Part shown: positions 42,061-49,062 of the stretch, one piece after another
How the letters are laid out: the number at the start of each line of letters is the position of its first letter
Numbering within the stretch: the stretch's first letter is position 1
The notes under the pieces: generated by a model
What the model was told of the DNA's origin: nothing
What the model saw: only the letters and a program-made list of their open reading frames with translations
The model's database searches: none
Made by a program: the position numbers and the translations under genes
IMG/VR virus record: IMGVR_UViG_3300009093_000043
Coordinates: 1 to 64,000 of that record
Origin: a virus
Direction: 5' to 3' (one strand)
Length of the DNA stretch: 64,000 bases

Positions 42061-42534
42061 TTACGTGGTAATGGCCTTCGTCTGGAAGCTGTTCCCCTGC
42101 AGACAGAGGTTCTTGTCGAACCAGACGGCGTCCACGAAATTCCCGTAGGCCTCGGTCACCGTCATCGGACAGCCCTTCAAGAGGTCGCCACGAAGGTAGA
42201 TGACGCTGCCGGTCTTGATCTCCGAAGATCCAGGGATGTTCCTCATCCGACCGGTCTTCACTCCCTCGTGCTTCGGGAGGGTCTTCACGACTTCCGGCTT
42301 CGGATCGTCGCTCAGGAGCTGGGAGATCATCTTCGTCCTCCCCATGGAGTAGAAGCGGATCTTCTTCAGATCGGGGGAGACCGCCACCAACGCCGAATTG
42401 GCGTAGAGCTGCCTCTGACGGATGGTGAGCTTCAGCCGAGCGTTGTAGGCGAACTTCTCGCTGGCGGTGATGTTGTTGTCGTGGTCCTTCACGGTCCACC
42501 AACCCTTGGGCGGATTCAGCTTCTTGTTCTTCAT
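42061..42534 (-). CDS. Hypothetical protein
   Basis: A 157 aa basic protein (MKNKKLNPPKGWWTVKDHDN), mixed alpha/beta, ending in TAA. TCCGGAGG lies 6 bases before the ATG, a strong ribosome site, and a GCGTAAA motif lies 22 bases upstream. No catalytic motif is recognised. Confidence 0.7.
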   Translation of the reverse strand: MKNKKLNPPKGWWTVKDHDNNITASEKFAYNARLKLTIRQRQLYANSALVAVSPDLKKIRFYSMGRTKMISQLLSDDPKPEVVKTLPKHEGVKTGRMRNIPGSSEIKTGSVIYLRGDLLKGCPMTVTEAYGNFVDAVWFDKNLCLQGNSFQTKAITT

Positions 42535-42556
42535 CGATCTTCCTCCGGAGAACCAC

Positions 42557-42563
42557 TTTACGC
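42557..42563 (-). promoter_or_regulatory. GCGTAAA motif upstream of gene at 42534
   Basis: The motif on the minus strand ends 22 bases before the ATG at 42534; a perfect CGGAGG ribosome site lies between, so the motif is not needed for ribosome binding here. Confidence 0.4.
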
Positions 42564-42568
42564 CGAGA

Positions 42569-42922
42569 TCAGGAGTCCCCTCGACGGATTCCTCCGTGAG
42601 GTCCCTTATGACCAGAGACCTTCCAGCAAAGGATCATGGAGGACGGACCCGTGTAGGAGACTACGGCCCCACAGGGGGCCTGGTCTTCGGATACGCACTC
42701 GTCGTCCTCGCCCGTCAGCTCGGCGATCTTCTTCTGGGCCGCCGCGAGGATGATTCGAACCGCAGCGAGGGCGAGCTTCTCCTGTTCCTTCAGCTTCTCT
42801 CGAAGGCGGAGGACTTCGGCGGCGAGACACTCTGCGTGAGATCTCCCGGTATCCTCAGGAGAAGCCTCCATCTCGGCCAGAGCCTTGAAAGCGCGCGCCT
42901 CGGTCCACTCGTCCCTCTTCAT
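42569..42922 (-). CDS. Coiled-coil protein with C-terminal Cys/His motif
   Basis: A 117 aa protein. Residues about 5-70 are helical (AECLAAEVLRLREKLKEQEK), and the C terminus has C-x(17)-C-x(5)-GH-x-GPH (CGAVVSYTGPSSMILCWKVS, then GHKGPHGG), a probable zinc site seen in small phage proteins. It starts at ATG 7 bases after a GCGTAAG motif. Function unknown. Confidence 0.7.
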   Translation of the reverse strand: MKRDEWTEARAFKALAEMEASPEDTGRSHAECLAAEVLRLREKLKEQEKLALAAVRIILAAAQKKIAELTGEDDECVSEDQAPCGAVVSYTGPSSMILCWKVSGHKGPHGGIRRGDS

Positions 42923-42929
42923 GACGTAC

Positions 42930-42936
42930 CTTACGC
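42930..42936 (-). promoter_or_regulatory. GCGTAAG motif between divergent genes
   Basis: On the minus strand GCGTAAG ends 7 bases before the ATG at 42922. Its reverse complement lies within GTACCTTACGC, which also occurs about 40 bases upstream of fibre-like paralogue A, and here lies 35 bases upstream of paralogue B. Confidence 0.4.
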
Positions 42937-42970
42937 GGTAGATGTGGTATGAAGCGCTAAGAACACACCT

Positions 42971-43390
42971 ATGGCCGCCCCGCGTAAACCACTCTTCCAG
43001 TCGATTGGCGCTTCAACTCAGTCGGCCCGAGAGGCGATTGACATCATCAGCGGAGTCTTCGCCCCGACCGTTTCCGTCTTCAGTGGCACCAGCGTTTCGG
43101 CGGTAACTACGCCTGGCTCTTGGCTTCGGCAGAAGGTCGGTACGATCGTGACGATCTCCGGCCAGCTCCATCTGACCGTCGCCTCTTCGGGGTTGAGCGT
43201 CATCCACGTCGACAACCTTCCGGACCACAACAGTAGCTTCCTGGGCTACTTCGTCGTGACGTCAACGGATGCCACCAAAGCGACGGGGGCTCCGGGCTCG
43301 ATTCACAACAACACGTTGAATTTGGCTGCGACCGGAGTCGCCTCCGGAGCTTGCGACCTTTTCATCGTCGCTCAGTACTCGGTCGACTGA
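42971..43390 (+). CDS. Fibre-like virion protein, paralogue family member B
   Basis: A 139 aa protein. The N terminus AAPRKPLFQSIGASTQSARE aligns with members A and C, and the rest (FAPTVSVFSGTS ... VGTIVTISGQLHLTV) aligns with member C over its length. VG(N/T)xVT(V/I)xG strands are typical of small trimeric fibre or decoration domains. It is likely a virion surface protein attached through the shared N terminus. The gene stands alone on the plus strand between minus-strand genes. Confidence 0.7.
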   Translation: MAAPRKPLFQSIGASTQSAREAIDIISGVFAPTVSVFSGTSVSAVTTPGSWLRQKVGTIVTISGQLHLTVASSGLSVIHVDNLPDHNSSFLGYFVVTSTDATKATGAPGSIHNNTLNLAATGVASGACDLFIVAQYSVD

Positions 43391-43391
43391 G

Positions 43392-43574
43392 TCAAGCGGT
43401 ACGGAAGAAGACGAGGTGGGGTTGATCGTTCGAGATCTTCCCCTCGTACCAGACTCGCCCCGTCTTCAGCGTGTCGATCGCGAGGTCGACTCGCGAATCG
43501 GCGGCCTGGTGGCAGCGGAGGTACTTCTTTCCGCTGCCACACCAACAAGGTTCGTTACTGCCTAGAGGCTTCAT
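43392..43574 (-). CDS. SEC-C motif small protein
   Basis: A 60 aa protein starting at the ATG that overlaps the TGA of the TET/JBP fusion gene. EPCWCGSGKKYLRCHQ (about residues 9-24) is a clear SEC-C zinc motif (CxCxSGxxxxxCH). SEC-C motifs bind zinc and, in SecA, contact SecB or the ribosome; free-standing ones are mostly uncharacterised. Translational coupling suggests an accessory role to the fusion enzyme or shared timing only. Confidence 0.8.
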   Translation of the reverse strand: MKPLGSNEPCWCGSGKKYLRCHQAADSRVDLAIDTLKTGRVWYEGKISNDQPHLVFFRTA

Positions 43575-45742
43575 CCGCCCCCCAGGCTGGAGAGGAAGTC
43601 CGCCCCCGGATCTTCCTCCTTCATCGACTCGACCTTCTCCCCTCGAATCCACGAGTTGACCTTCGCCGCGAGGCTAGCGACCGACTCCTGAGCGTCTAGC
43701 ACGAGCCGTCTCTCCGTAGGGAAGTAGTTGGCGAACTTCGCGCTCTTCGTCTTCCGACCCTTCAGCCAGGTCGCGTTCTGATTCGATCCCCGCTGCTTCC
43801 GACGAGCCTCTACGACTTCCTCGGGGGCGAGGAGGAGAACCACGTACGGGTCCGCGCTCTCGTCGATCCTCGTCTTCTTGTTCATGTCCGAGAAGCGATC
43901 GCCGTCGAAGATCGTGTAGGGCCTCCAGAGGAGGTTCGCCTCCCAATACGTCAGCGTGGGGCCGACGTCGTGGCTGACCGTGTCGCCTCCGTCGAAGGTC
44001 CCGCCCGTGTAGTGACCGGCCAGGACGAAGTCCCGAGCGATCGTCCACTTCTGGTTCGGGACGAGTTCGAGAGGGACGTCTCCGACGATCGCCCGTACGA
44101 GGGTCGTCTTCCCCACCCCGGGCTCCCCTACGATCCAGATCGCCTTCGGACGGGGTCCGGTGTAGGTCGAGACTCGATGGCCGTCTGCAGCCTTCGAGGG
44201 GTCCCTATCGTACTCCTGCCCGGCCTCGACGTAGGCCTTCGCCTCGGCTTCTCTCTGCTCTTTCGAGGGCGGATTCTTCCGGTGCGAGGCGATGTTCTCG
44301 TTCGCCTTCTGGATCGTCTCCGAGGCCGGCTTCCCGGTCCACTCTTCGAGGTGCTTCATGATCCTCGCGTCTTCGGCGTCGCGAATGGATTCGACGGCCT
44401 TCGCCTCTATCTCCATTTCCGAGAAGTCTTTCGAGATCTCAGTCATCATGGACTTGAAAGCCGGGGACTTCTTGAGGGACGAGGGCTTCGAAGCCGGAAC
44501 CTCTTCGGCGGGAGGTGCTTCGACCCCGAAGAAGGCCAGGAACTCGTTCTTGTGGGCCTCGTCTGCGGCGTCCTTCGCTACGAGGTTTGCGTGGCGCTCC
44601 TTCGGGTTCTTGAAGCGAGTGTCGAAGAAGTTCTTCTCGCGGACCTTCTCCTCCGAGACGGTTCCGCACTTCAGCATGTCGACTCGGACGTAGCAGACGA
44701 CCGAGATCCGCTCCCAGTTGTCCTTCCCCTCGACCGCCGACTTCATCTCCGTGTTCCCGTGCCACTCGTGGACGTCCATCCCGAGGAAGTCCCCGGTCCG
44801 GAGGTCGACGGCGCAACGGTACTTCGGGAAGATCGTCCGGCCGCCCTCGTACTTGTCCTCGCCTTCGAGGACGGTGAGGTTGCCGAAGCCGTTCGGGAGG
44901 TCGCCCGCGTCCTTATGGACGCCCGTTCGGTAGTTCTTGTTGACGGTGATCGTACTGAAGACCGTGTCCCCGATCATCCACCCCTTCTTCGTGAGGGAGT
45001 CGGTGACGATCGACTCGACACCCTTCTGGACGGAGACCTCGTCCGAGACGAACTGGCGTTGGTTCTCCCAGCGCTCCGGGATGCACTCCTTGTACTTCAC
45101 GTTGATCGCTTCGAAGAACGGGATCGCCATCGCGAACTCGGTCACGTGTTCGCGCGTGAAGGCGGTCTGGCGGCAGTAGGGGTTTCGCGGCGTCCAGTTG
45201 AAGTTGCCGACGATCCCGCTGAGGACCTGGTTCGACTCGCTCGTGTTCGAGATGTGACCGTCTTCGGTGAGGTAGCCGGCGGTCGAGCTCCCTCGGCTGA
45301 TGAAGCGAGAAGGATCCTTCCCGAGCCCTTCGGCAGTTGCGATCCCCGCGGCCATCCCGCGATTCTTCGAAGTCCCGGCGGCCCGGCGGAGGATCCCGTA
45401 GGCCGGATCAGTGATCCGCTTCGGGAAGACCTTCTTCCGGAGGCACATCAAAAGACGGCTCTCGCGATCGTCGAACGGGTTCTCTACCCCCTCCACGACC
45501 TTCTTCATCGGCTTGTAGATGTCGACGTCCTCGTTGTGGGCGAGGATCACGTAGGCCGAATCGTCGAGGAAGTGTCCCCCGAGCTTGTCGGTCTCGACGT
45601 CGGAGAGGACTCCCTTTCCGGTGAGCTGGATCTGGAGGACGCCGTCTTCCGGACGCTTCCACTCCCACCACTCCAAGCCGTCTCGGTTCTTCAGTTCGGC
45701 GAAGTCGGGATGGGGGGGATCGATGAACTCGTTTTCTGACAT
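43571..45742 (-). CDS. TET/JBP-type 2-oxoglutarate/Fe(II) dioxygenase fused to P-loop kinase-like domain
   Basis: A 723 aa protein. The dioxygenase part (about 165-360) has GVHKDAGDL (H276, D278), a central GGRTIFPKYRCAVDLRTGDF, DVHEWHGNTE (H328) and ERISVVCY (R345). The H-x-D ... H ... R order and spacing fit TET/JBP enzymes, which oxidise 5-methyl groups of pyrimidines in DNA. About 400-520 is a charged linker. About 530-700 is a P-loop domain (GEPGVGKTT, 539-547) that could phosphorylate the new hydroxymethyl group, as phage DNA-base kinases do. AGAGG precedes the ATG. Base specificity and kinase role are inference. Confidence 0.82.
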   Translation of the reverse strand: MSENEFIDPPHPDFAELKNRDGLEWWEWKRPEDGVLQIQLTGKGVLSDVETDKLGGHFLDDSAYVILAHNEDVDIYKPMKKVVEGVENPFDDRESRLLMCLRKKVFPKRITDPAYGILRRAAGTSKNRGMAAGIATAEGLGKDPSRFISRGSSTAGYLTEDGHISNTSESNQVLSGIVGNFNWTPRNPYCRQTAFTREHVTEFAMAIPFFEAINVKYKECIPERWENQRQFVSDEVSVQKGVESIVTDSLTKKGWMIGDTVFSTITVNKNYRTGVHKDAGDLPNGFGNLTVLEGEDKYEGGRTIFPKYRCAVDLRTGDFLGMDVHEWHGNTEMKSAVEGKDNWERISVVCYVRVDMLKCGTVSEEKVREKNFFDTRFKNPKERHANLVAKDAADEAHKNEFLAFFGVEAPPAEEVPASKPSSLKKSPAFKSMMTEISKDFSEMEIEAKAVESIRDAEDARIMKHLEEWTGKPASETIQKANENIASHRKNPPSKEQREAEAKAYVEAGQEYDRDPSKAADGHRVSTYTGPRPKAIWIVGEPGVGKTTLVRAIVGDVPLELVPNQKWTIARDFVLAGHYTGGTFDGGDTVSHDVGPTLTYWEANLLWRPYTIFDGDRFSDMNKKTRIDESADPYVVLLLAPEEVVEARRKQRGSNQNATWLKGRKTKSAKFANYFPTERRLVLDAQESVASLAAKVNSWIRGEKVESMKEEDPGADFLSSLGGG

Positions 45743-45750
45743 GGCTACCT

Positions 45751-45757
45751 CTTACGC
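45751..45757 (-). promoter_or_regulatory. GCGTAAG motif upstream of TET/JBP fusion
   Basis: On the minus strand GCGTAAG continues into AGGTAGCC before the ATG, ending 8 bases upstream; AAGAGG may itself be the ribosome site. The upstream gene ends 47 bases further up, so the fusion gene may start its own transcript. Confidence 0.35.
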
Positions 45758-45803
45758 GCGCGGTTTCGAAACTCTACTCACAAACAGCGAATTCAGTCGC
45801 GCG

Positions 45804-46043
45804 TTATCTCACCCTGTCGTGTTTCACCAGCTCATCCGGCTCCAAGGGACATAGAGGCGGGAAGGGGGTACGATCGGGTGTCGGATCGTCGCCCCTCTGG
45901 CCCGGCTTATTCGGACACCAGGAGTGGGTCCTCTTTGGGTGGTTGCACCGAGGGACCTGAGGGCCCCAACCGTCCGAGGATTCGTCCGGAAAGGAACGGT
46001 ACGGACAACCCTTCCGGGACAACACTTCGAGACGAACGATCAT
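45804..46043 (-). CDS. Small Cys-rich protein
   Basis: A 79 aa protein (MIVRLEVLSRKGCPYRSFPD) whose ATG overlaps the upstream TGA. Four cysteine positions (GCPYR, PRCNHP, SWCPN, LCPLEP) with an HP pair suggest a zinc-binding fold. It ends in TAA. No named family. Confidence 0.6.
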   Translation of the reverse strand: MIVRLEVLSRKGCPYRSFPDESSDGWGPQVPRCNHPKRTHSWCPNKPGQRGDDPTPDRTPFPPLCPLEPDELVKHDRVR

Positions 46044-46438
46044 CGGGTGCTCCGGAGCTTCTTCACCACTGTTGCGTAGCCTCCGCCCTCGGCGTCCAGC
46101 TCCACGAAAGAACGCATCGTCCTCGCGAAGAACTTCCAGTCCTTCGTCCCCCACTTCTCCGATTGAGTGAGGGAGGGGCGATGGGAGAGAGGGATCACGC
46201 TCCTCGGGGGGACGTTCCGGTTCACGAACGCCATCCACGCCGATCGAAGAACCCTCCACGAGGTCTCAGGATCGTGCCCCTCGGAGAGGAGCTTGAACTC
46301 CATCGCTTGGAGGAACTGAGTCTCCACGGCGAGCGGGGTCCCGTACATCTGAGGGGTCTCGATCGCCCCCTTCAACGTCTCGTTCGCGTAGGCGAGAACG
46401 TTCGAGAGTCGTTGCTTCGCGGTCAGGCTTGAAGGCAT
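46040..46438 (-). CDS. Hypothetical protein
   Basis: A 132 aa helical protein (MPSSLTAKQRLSNVLAYANE) starting at the ATG at 46438, with GAGG 8 bases upstream, in preference to an in-frame GTG 9 bases earlier. It overlaps the 3' end of the preceding gene. A central Trp-rich segment (ETSWRVLRSAWMAFVNRN) is notable. Function unknown. Confidence 0.65.
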   Translation of the reverse strand: MPSSLTAKQRLSNVLAYANETLKGAIETPQMYGTPLAVETQFLQAMEFKLLSEGHDPETSWRVLRSAWMAFVNRNVPPRSVIPLSHRPSLTQSEKWGTKDWKFFARTMRSFVELDAEGGGYATVVKKLRSTR

Positions 46439-47013
46439 CTCGCCCACCTCAGCCCCATCCGAAGGGCCTCCACCGCCGAAACCTCCGCCTGGGGAGGAGA
46501 GGCGATGAAGGAGGGTTCGAGCGGAGGTCCGGCCTGGATGCTCTGGATCCCTTCGAAGTAGCCGGGATCTGGTTCGTCTTCCTCGGCGAGCTTCGGGAGG
46601 GTTCCGATCGCGACCGTAGTGAATGTCACCTTCTGGCCCGACGAGACGTACACCCCCGCTTCGGAGTAGTCGGTGCCACTCACGTTGAGGAGGCGAACCA
46701 TGAGATAGGGACTCACCGTTCGAAGGTCGACGACTCCCATCTGTCCGTGGATGTCGAACGTTCGGACGTACTCCAGGGACGAAGGCTTATCCGGCTTGTA
46801 AGGACACCAGAACTCGGTCGCCCGGAAAACGTTCTCCAGGGGACCGTGGTAGTCCGGACGGATTAGAATCCGATTCCCGAAGGCTTCCGGGAGACGGGGA
46901 TCGATCCGATCGAAGAGCATCTTCAGATACGAGGGGTGAAACTGAAGTGTCGCTTCGAGCGCCGTCATGAAGCGCGTGTACGAAGCCGGGTCCGGTGCAA
47001 TCTCCGAAAGCAT
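46423..47013 (-). CDS. Hypothetical protein, possibly virion-related
   Basis: A 196 aa protein with a helical N terminus and a beta-rich centre (MVRLLNVSGTDYSEAGVYVS, SGQKVTFTTVAIGTLPK) like small tail or head-completion proteins. It is coupled by ATGA to the gene upstream. Its neighbours are small accessory genes, so a virion role is only a guess. Confidence 0.6.
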   Translation of the reverse strand: MLSEIAPDPASYTRFMTALEATLQFHPSYLKMLFDRIDPRLPEAFGNRILIRPDYHGPLENVFRATEFWCPYKPDKPSSLEYVRTFDIHGQMGVVDLRTVSPYLMVRLLNVSGTDYSEAGVYVSSGQKVTFTTVAIGTLPKLAEEDEPDPGYFEGIQSIQAGPPLEPSFIASPPQAEVSAVEALRMGLRWARCLQA

Positions 47014-47228
47014 CAGTAGTCGTTCCTGTTCCGTTCAGGGTCTTCCGATTCGACGTAGCACCCCGAGTCGCTGATGTCGTTGATGGGGTCCCTGTACGCG
47101 TCCGCGTGGAACTTCTCGATCGAGTCCCAGCAGACGCAGTCCCCCTCCTCCGACGGAGAGACTTGGAGGAAGTCTGCCTCCAACCCTGAGCACGCCTCGA
47201 TACAGGCCAAGATCAACCAGGTCTTCAT
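47013..47228 (-). CDS. Small exported, possibly lipidated protein
   Basis: A 71 aa protein starting at the ATG at 47228 (TGATG overlap with the upstream gene). The N terminus MKTWLILACIEACSG looks like a short signal peptide with one or two possible lipobox cysteines, followed by an acidic Cys-containing mature part (GDCVCWDSIEKFHADAY). It may be an envelope-located phage protein. Weak family evidence. Confidence 0.55.
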   Translation of the reverse strand: MKTWLILACIEACSGLEADFLQVSPSEEGDCVCWDSIEKFHADAYRDPINDISDSGCYVESEDPERNRNDY

Positions 47229-47773
47229 CACCGAGGGGGGTTCTTTCGATCGTCTTCGGAGAGGATGTACTCCAGCCTCTCCCGTTCCTCGGACGTTACC
47301 CCTAGGACCTTCATCCAGGTCCAGAAGTACCAGTTCAGGGGCTCGGGGTCTATCTTGGGGAATCTCGGGAAGAGGTAGACCCGAGCGTCGCGCCAGTTGT
47401 GGACCTTGTCCGCGATGAGCATGAGGTTCACCTCTCGGATTGGACTGATCCGAGGGAGACGAGAGGAGTGAACGTCCGGAGTGAGGTACGCGTTCGCGAC
47501 GGATCGATACTCCATCGTGAGGACCAGAGCGTCGGGGTCACACAGAAGGGGTCTCGGGTCGGGGAACTCCCCTTGCATGAGCGAGGTGAAGCTGTCTTCG
47601 AGCTGAAAGATGGGGTGGAGGCACCAAGCCTCCTTCGTAGCTTCCTTCGCCCCCAGGTCTTCGAGAAGGAGGAGCCCTTGGTCGATGTGCCTCATGTAGA
47701 GCAGGCACGTCCGCTTCGCTCGGCGGATCCCGTAGAAGTCCCGGATGACCTGGTAGGGGAGAGTGTCCTTCAT
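47228..47773 (-). CDS. Hypothetical protein, possibly HD-like
   Basis: A 181 aa helical protein (MKDTLPYQVIRDFYGIRRAK). The segments AWCLHPIFQLEDSFTSLM and REVNLMLIADKVHNWRDARV recall the H...D and K-x-AD-K-x-HN landmarks of HD-type nucleotide hydrolases (RelA/SpoT-like HD domains), but the fit is partial. The ATG overlaps the upstream TGA. If HD-like, it could act on nucleotides; confidence in that is low. Confidence 0.65.
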   Translation of the reverse strand: MKDTLPYQVIRDFYGIRRAKRTCLLYMRHIDQGLLLLEDLGAKEATKEAWCLHPIFQLEDSFTSLMQGEFPDPRPLLCDPDALVLTMEYRSVANAYLTPDVHSSRLPRISPIREVNLMLIADKVHNWRDARVYLFPRFPKIDPEPLNWYFWTWMKVLGVTSEERERLEYILSEDDRKNPPR

Positions 47774-48159
47774 CGGGCGATCGCGTCCATCAGAGCGAGA
47801 ACCCGGATCACGCCCTTCGAAGGAGTCCGAAGGTGAACGGGGACGAGAGCGTTTCGGACCTCCGCCACGAGGAGAGACCTCTGCTCTTCGGAGAGTTGGA
47901 GCTTCTCGGCCAGGTCCCTTACGTGGTCGGCGAGAGGGCGACCACCTCCGTCCACAGGACCTTCCGGGAAGGTGTCGTATCGGAGCTGGGCGCGTCGAGA
48001 CAGCTCTTCGATCTGGAGCTTCGCTTCGTACCCGCATTCACACGGATGGTCGGGGTACGAAGGAGAACGAGGACAGTGCTTGTCGTGATCTACGATCCCG
48101 CACTCGTTGGCCAGCTTCAAGGCTGCGGCGGAGATCTCGTCCGCCCAATCATTCGACAT
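47770..48159 (-). CDS. Hypothetical Cys-containing protein
   Basis: A 129 aa protein. The N-terminal half has CGIVDHDKHCPRSPSYPDHP followed by CECG, a likely zinc-binding site common to small phage proteins. The C-terminal half is helical (ADHVRDLAEKLQLSEEQRSL). It begins 8 bases after the TAA of the upstream gene and overlaps the next by ATGA. Confidence 0.65.
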   Translation of the reverse strand: MSNDWADEISAAALKLANECGIVDHDKHCPRSPSYPDHPCECGYEAKLQIEELSRRAQLRYDTFPEGPVDGGGRPLADHVRDLAEKLQLSEEQRSLLVAEVRNALVPVHLRTPSKGVIRVLALMDAIAR

Positions 48160-48166
48160 GAACGGA

Positions 48167-48173
48167 GTTACGC
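48167..48173 (-). promoter_or_regulatory. GCGTAAC motif upstream of gene at 48159
   Basis: On the minus strand GCGTAAC overlaps the TAA of the upstream gene and ends 7 bases before the ATG at 48159; part of it is therefore coding. Confidence 0.25.
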
Positions 48174-48785
48174 TTTTCGGTTGGCCCGAACCTGACGAAG
48201 TCTTTCCTCCAAGACCTCCATCTCACTCCATGTGATGCTCTTGTAGAGGTTCCCGACGAAGCGATGGTAGATCCAGTAGTGACGAGCCGCGATCTGGTCC
48301 TTCAGCGTCTTCGCCGAAGCGTCGACCGGGATCTGATCCATCGGAATCAGCTCGATCTCCGATCCGTACGGAGAGGAGTTCGGCTCGATGAGGTCCAAGA
48401 TCGGAGGCGCCTCTTCTCGGGGCTCGGTCTCGAACCATAGCTCCGGGTCCCAGGGAGAATCCCCGGACATCGACTGCTTCGCCTCTTCGGCGGTCAGCTT
48501 CCGGTACTCGCCTTCGAGAAAGGAATCGGGCTCCCCTTCGTAAGGAACGTGGGTCTTGTACATGCCCTCCCACATCCAGATCCCCTCGCTCGGAGGCGGA
48601 TTGTCCCGAAGGAACGCGTCCGCGAGAGGCTCGACGCCCCTCAGGAATTCCAAGCCGGGTCCGATGTGCTCAAGAACCGCGATCAGCTTTCCCGTTGAAT
48701 CGGCGGCAACTACGGCTCGATCCTTGGGGCAGTTCTTTCGGTACTTCAGGCGCTCCACGTCATCCTTCCGGGGGGTTAGGTTCAT
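48168..48785 (-). CDS. Hypothetical acidic protein
   Basis: A 205 aa protein (MNLTPRKDDVERLKYRKNCP) with an N-terminal alpha/beta part containing VVAADSTGKLIAVLEHIGPG, an acidic Pro/Glu-rich middle, and a helical C terminus. It heads the minus-strand run that leads to the TET/JBP fusion. No family is recognised. Confidence 0.65.
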   Translation of the reverse strand: MNLTPRKDDVERLKYRKNCPKDRAVVAADSTGKLIAVLEHIGPGLEFLRGVEPLADAFLRDNPPPSEGIWMWEGMYKTHVPYEGEPDSFLEGEYRKLTAEEAKQSMSGDSPWDPELWFETEPREEAPPILDLIEPNSSPYGSEIELIPMDQIPVDASAKTLKDQIAARHYWIYHRFVGNLYKSITWSEMEVLEERLRQVRANRKA

Positions 48786-48798
48786 CAGGTTCGAGATA

Positions 48799-48805
48799 CT
48801 TACGC
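48799..48805 (-). promoter_or_regulatory. GCGTAAG motif at head of minus-strand run
   Basis: On the minus strand GCGTAAG ends 13 bases before the ATG at 48785, with no coding sequence on either side, making it one of the cleanest examples of the motif in an intergenic position. Confidence 0.45.
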
Positions 48806-48817
48806 CCCCTGAATCTT

Positions 48818-48846
48818 TAGTCGCTACCTATGTTTCTAGTCGCTAC
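48818..48846. repeat. Direct repeat TAGTCGCTAC in divergent intergenic region
   Basis: Two identical copies of TAGTCGCTAC start 19 bases apart (48818-48827 and 48837-48846), between the divergent genes starting at 48785 and 48904. A T-run follows at about 48853. Two copies roughly two helical turns apart could bind a regulator. No other copies were noticed. Confidence 0.45.
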
Positions 48847-48903
48847 GTCGATTTTTTTACCTCGGCGCGAGCTTCGTGTAGGGTCCCCCTTCTGGAGGTT
48901 CCT

Positions 48904-49062
48904 ATGGAGCGAACGAGGTTCATGGAAGTCTTGCTGGCAGCCCGACAGTTGGGGCGGATCGACGCTTTCACTATTCAAGTGGCTTCCCACTACGTACGTG
49001 AAGAATCACGAAACGAGAAGGAGAAGCAGGTCAGTAATGAGGGTAGGGAGCCCGCCCGCTAG
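48904..49062 (+). CDS. Small hypothetical protein
   Basis: A 52 aa protein (MERTRFMEVLLAARQLGRID). It is supported by a perfect GGAGG 5 bases before the ATG, despite its size. It is helical with a charged C terminus and ends in TAG, overlapping the 3' end of the 863 aa gene by 57 bases. Function unknown. Confidence 0.6.
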   Translation: MERTRFMEVLLAARQLGRIDAFTIQVASHYVREESRNEKEKQVSNEGREPAR

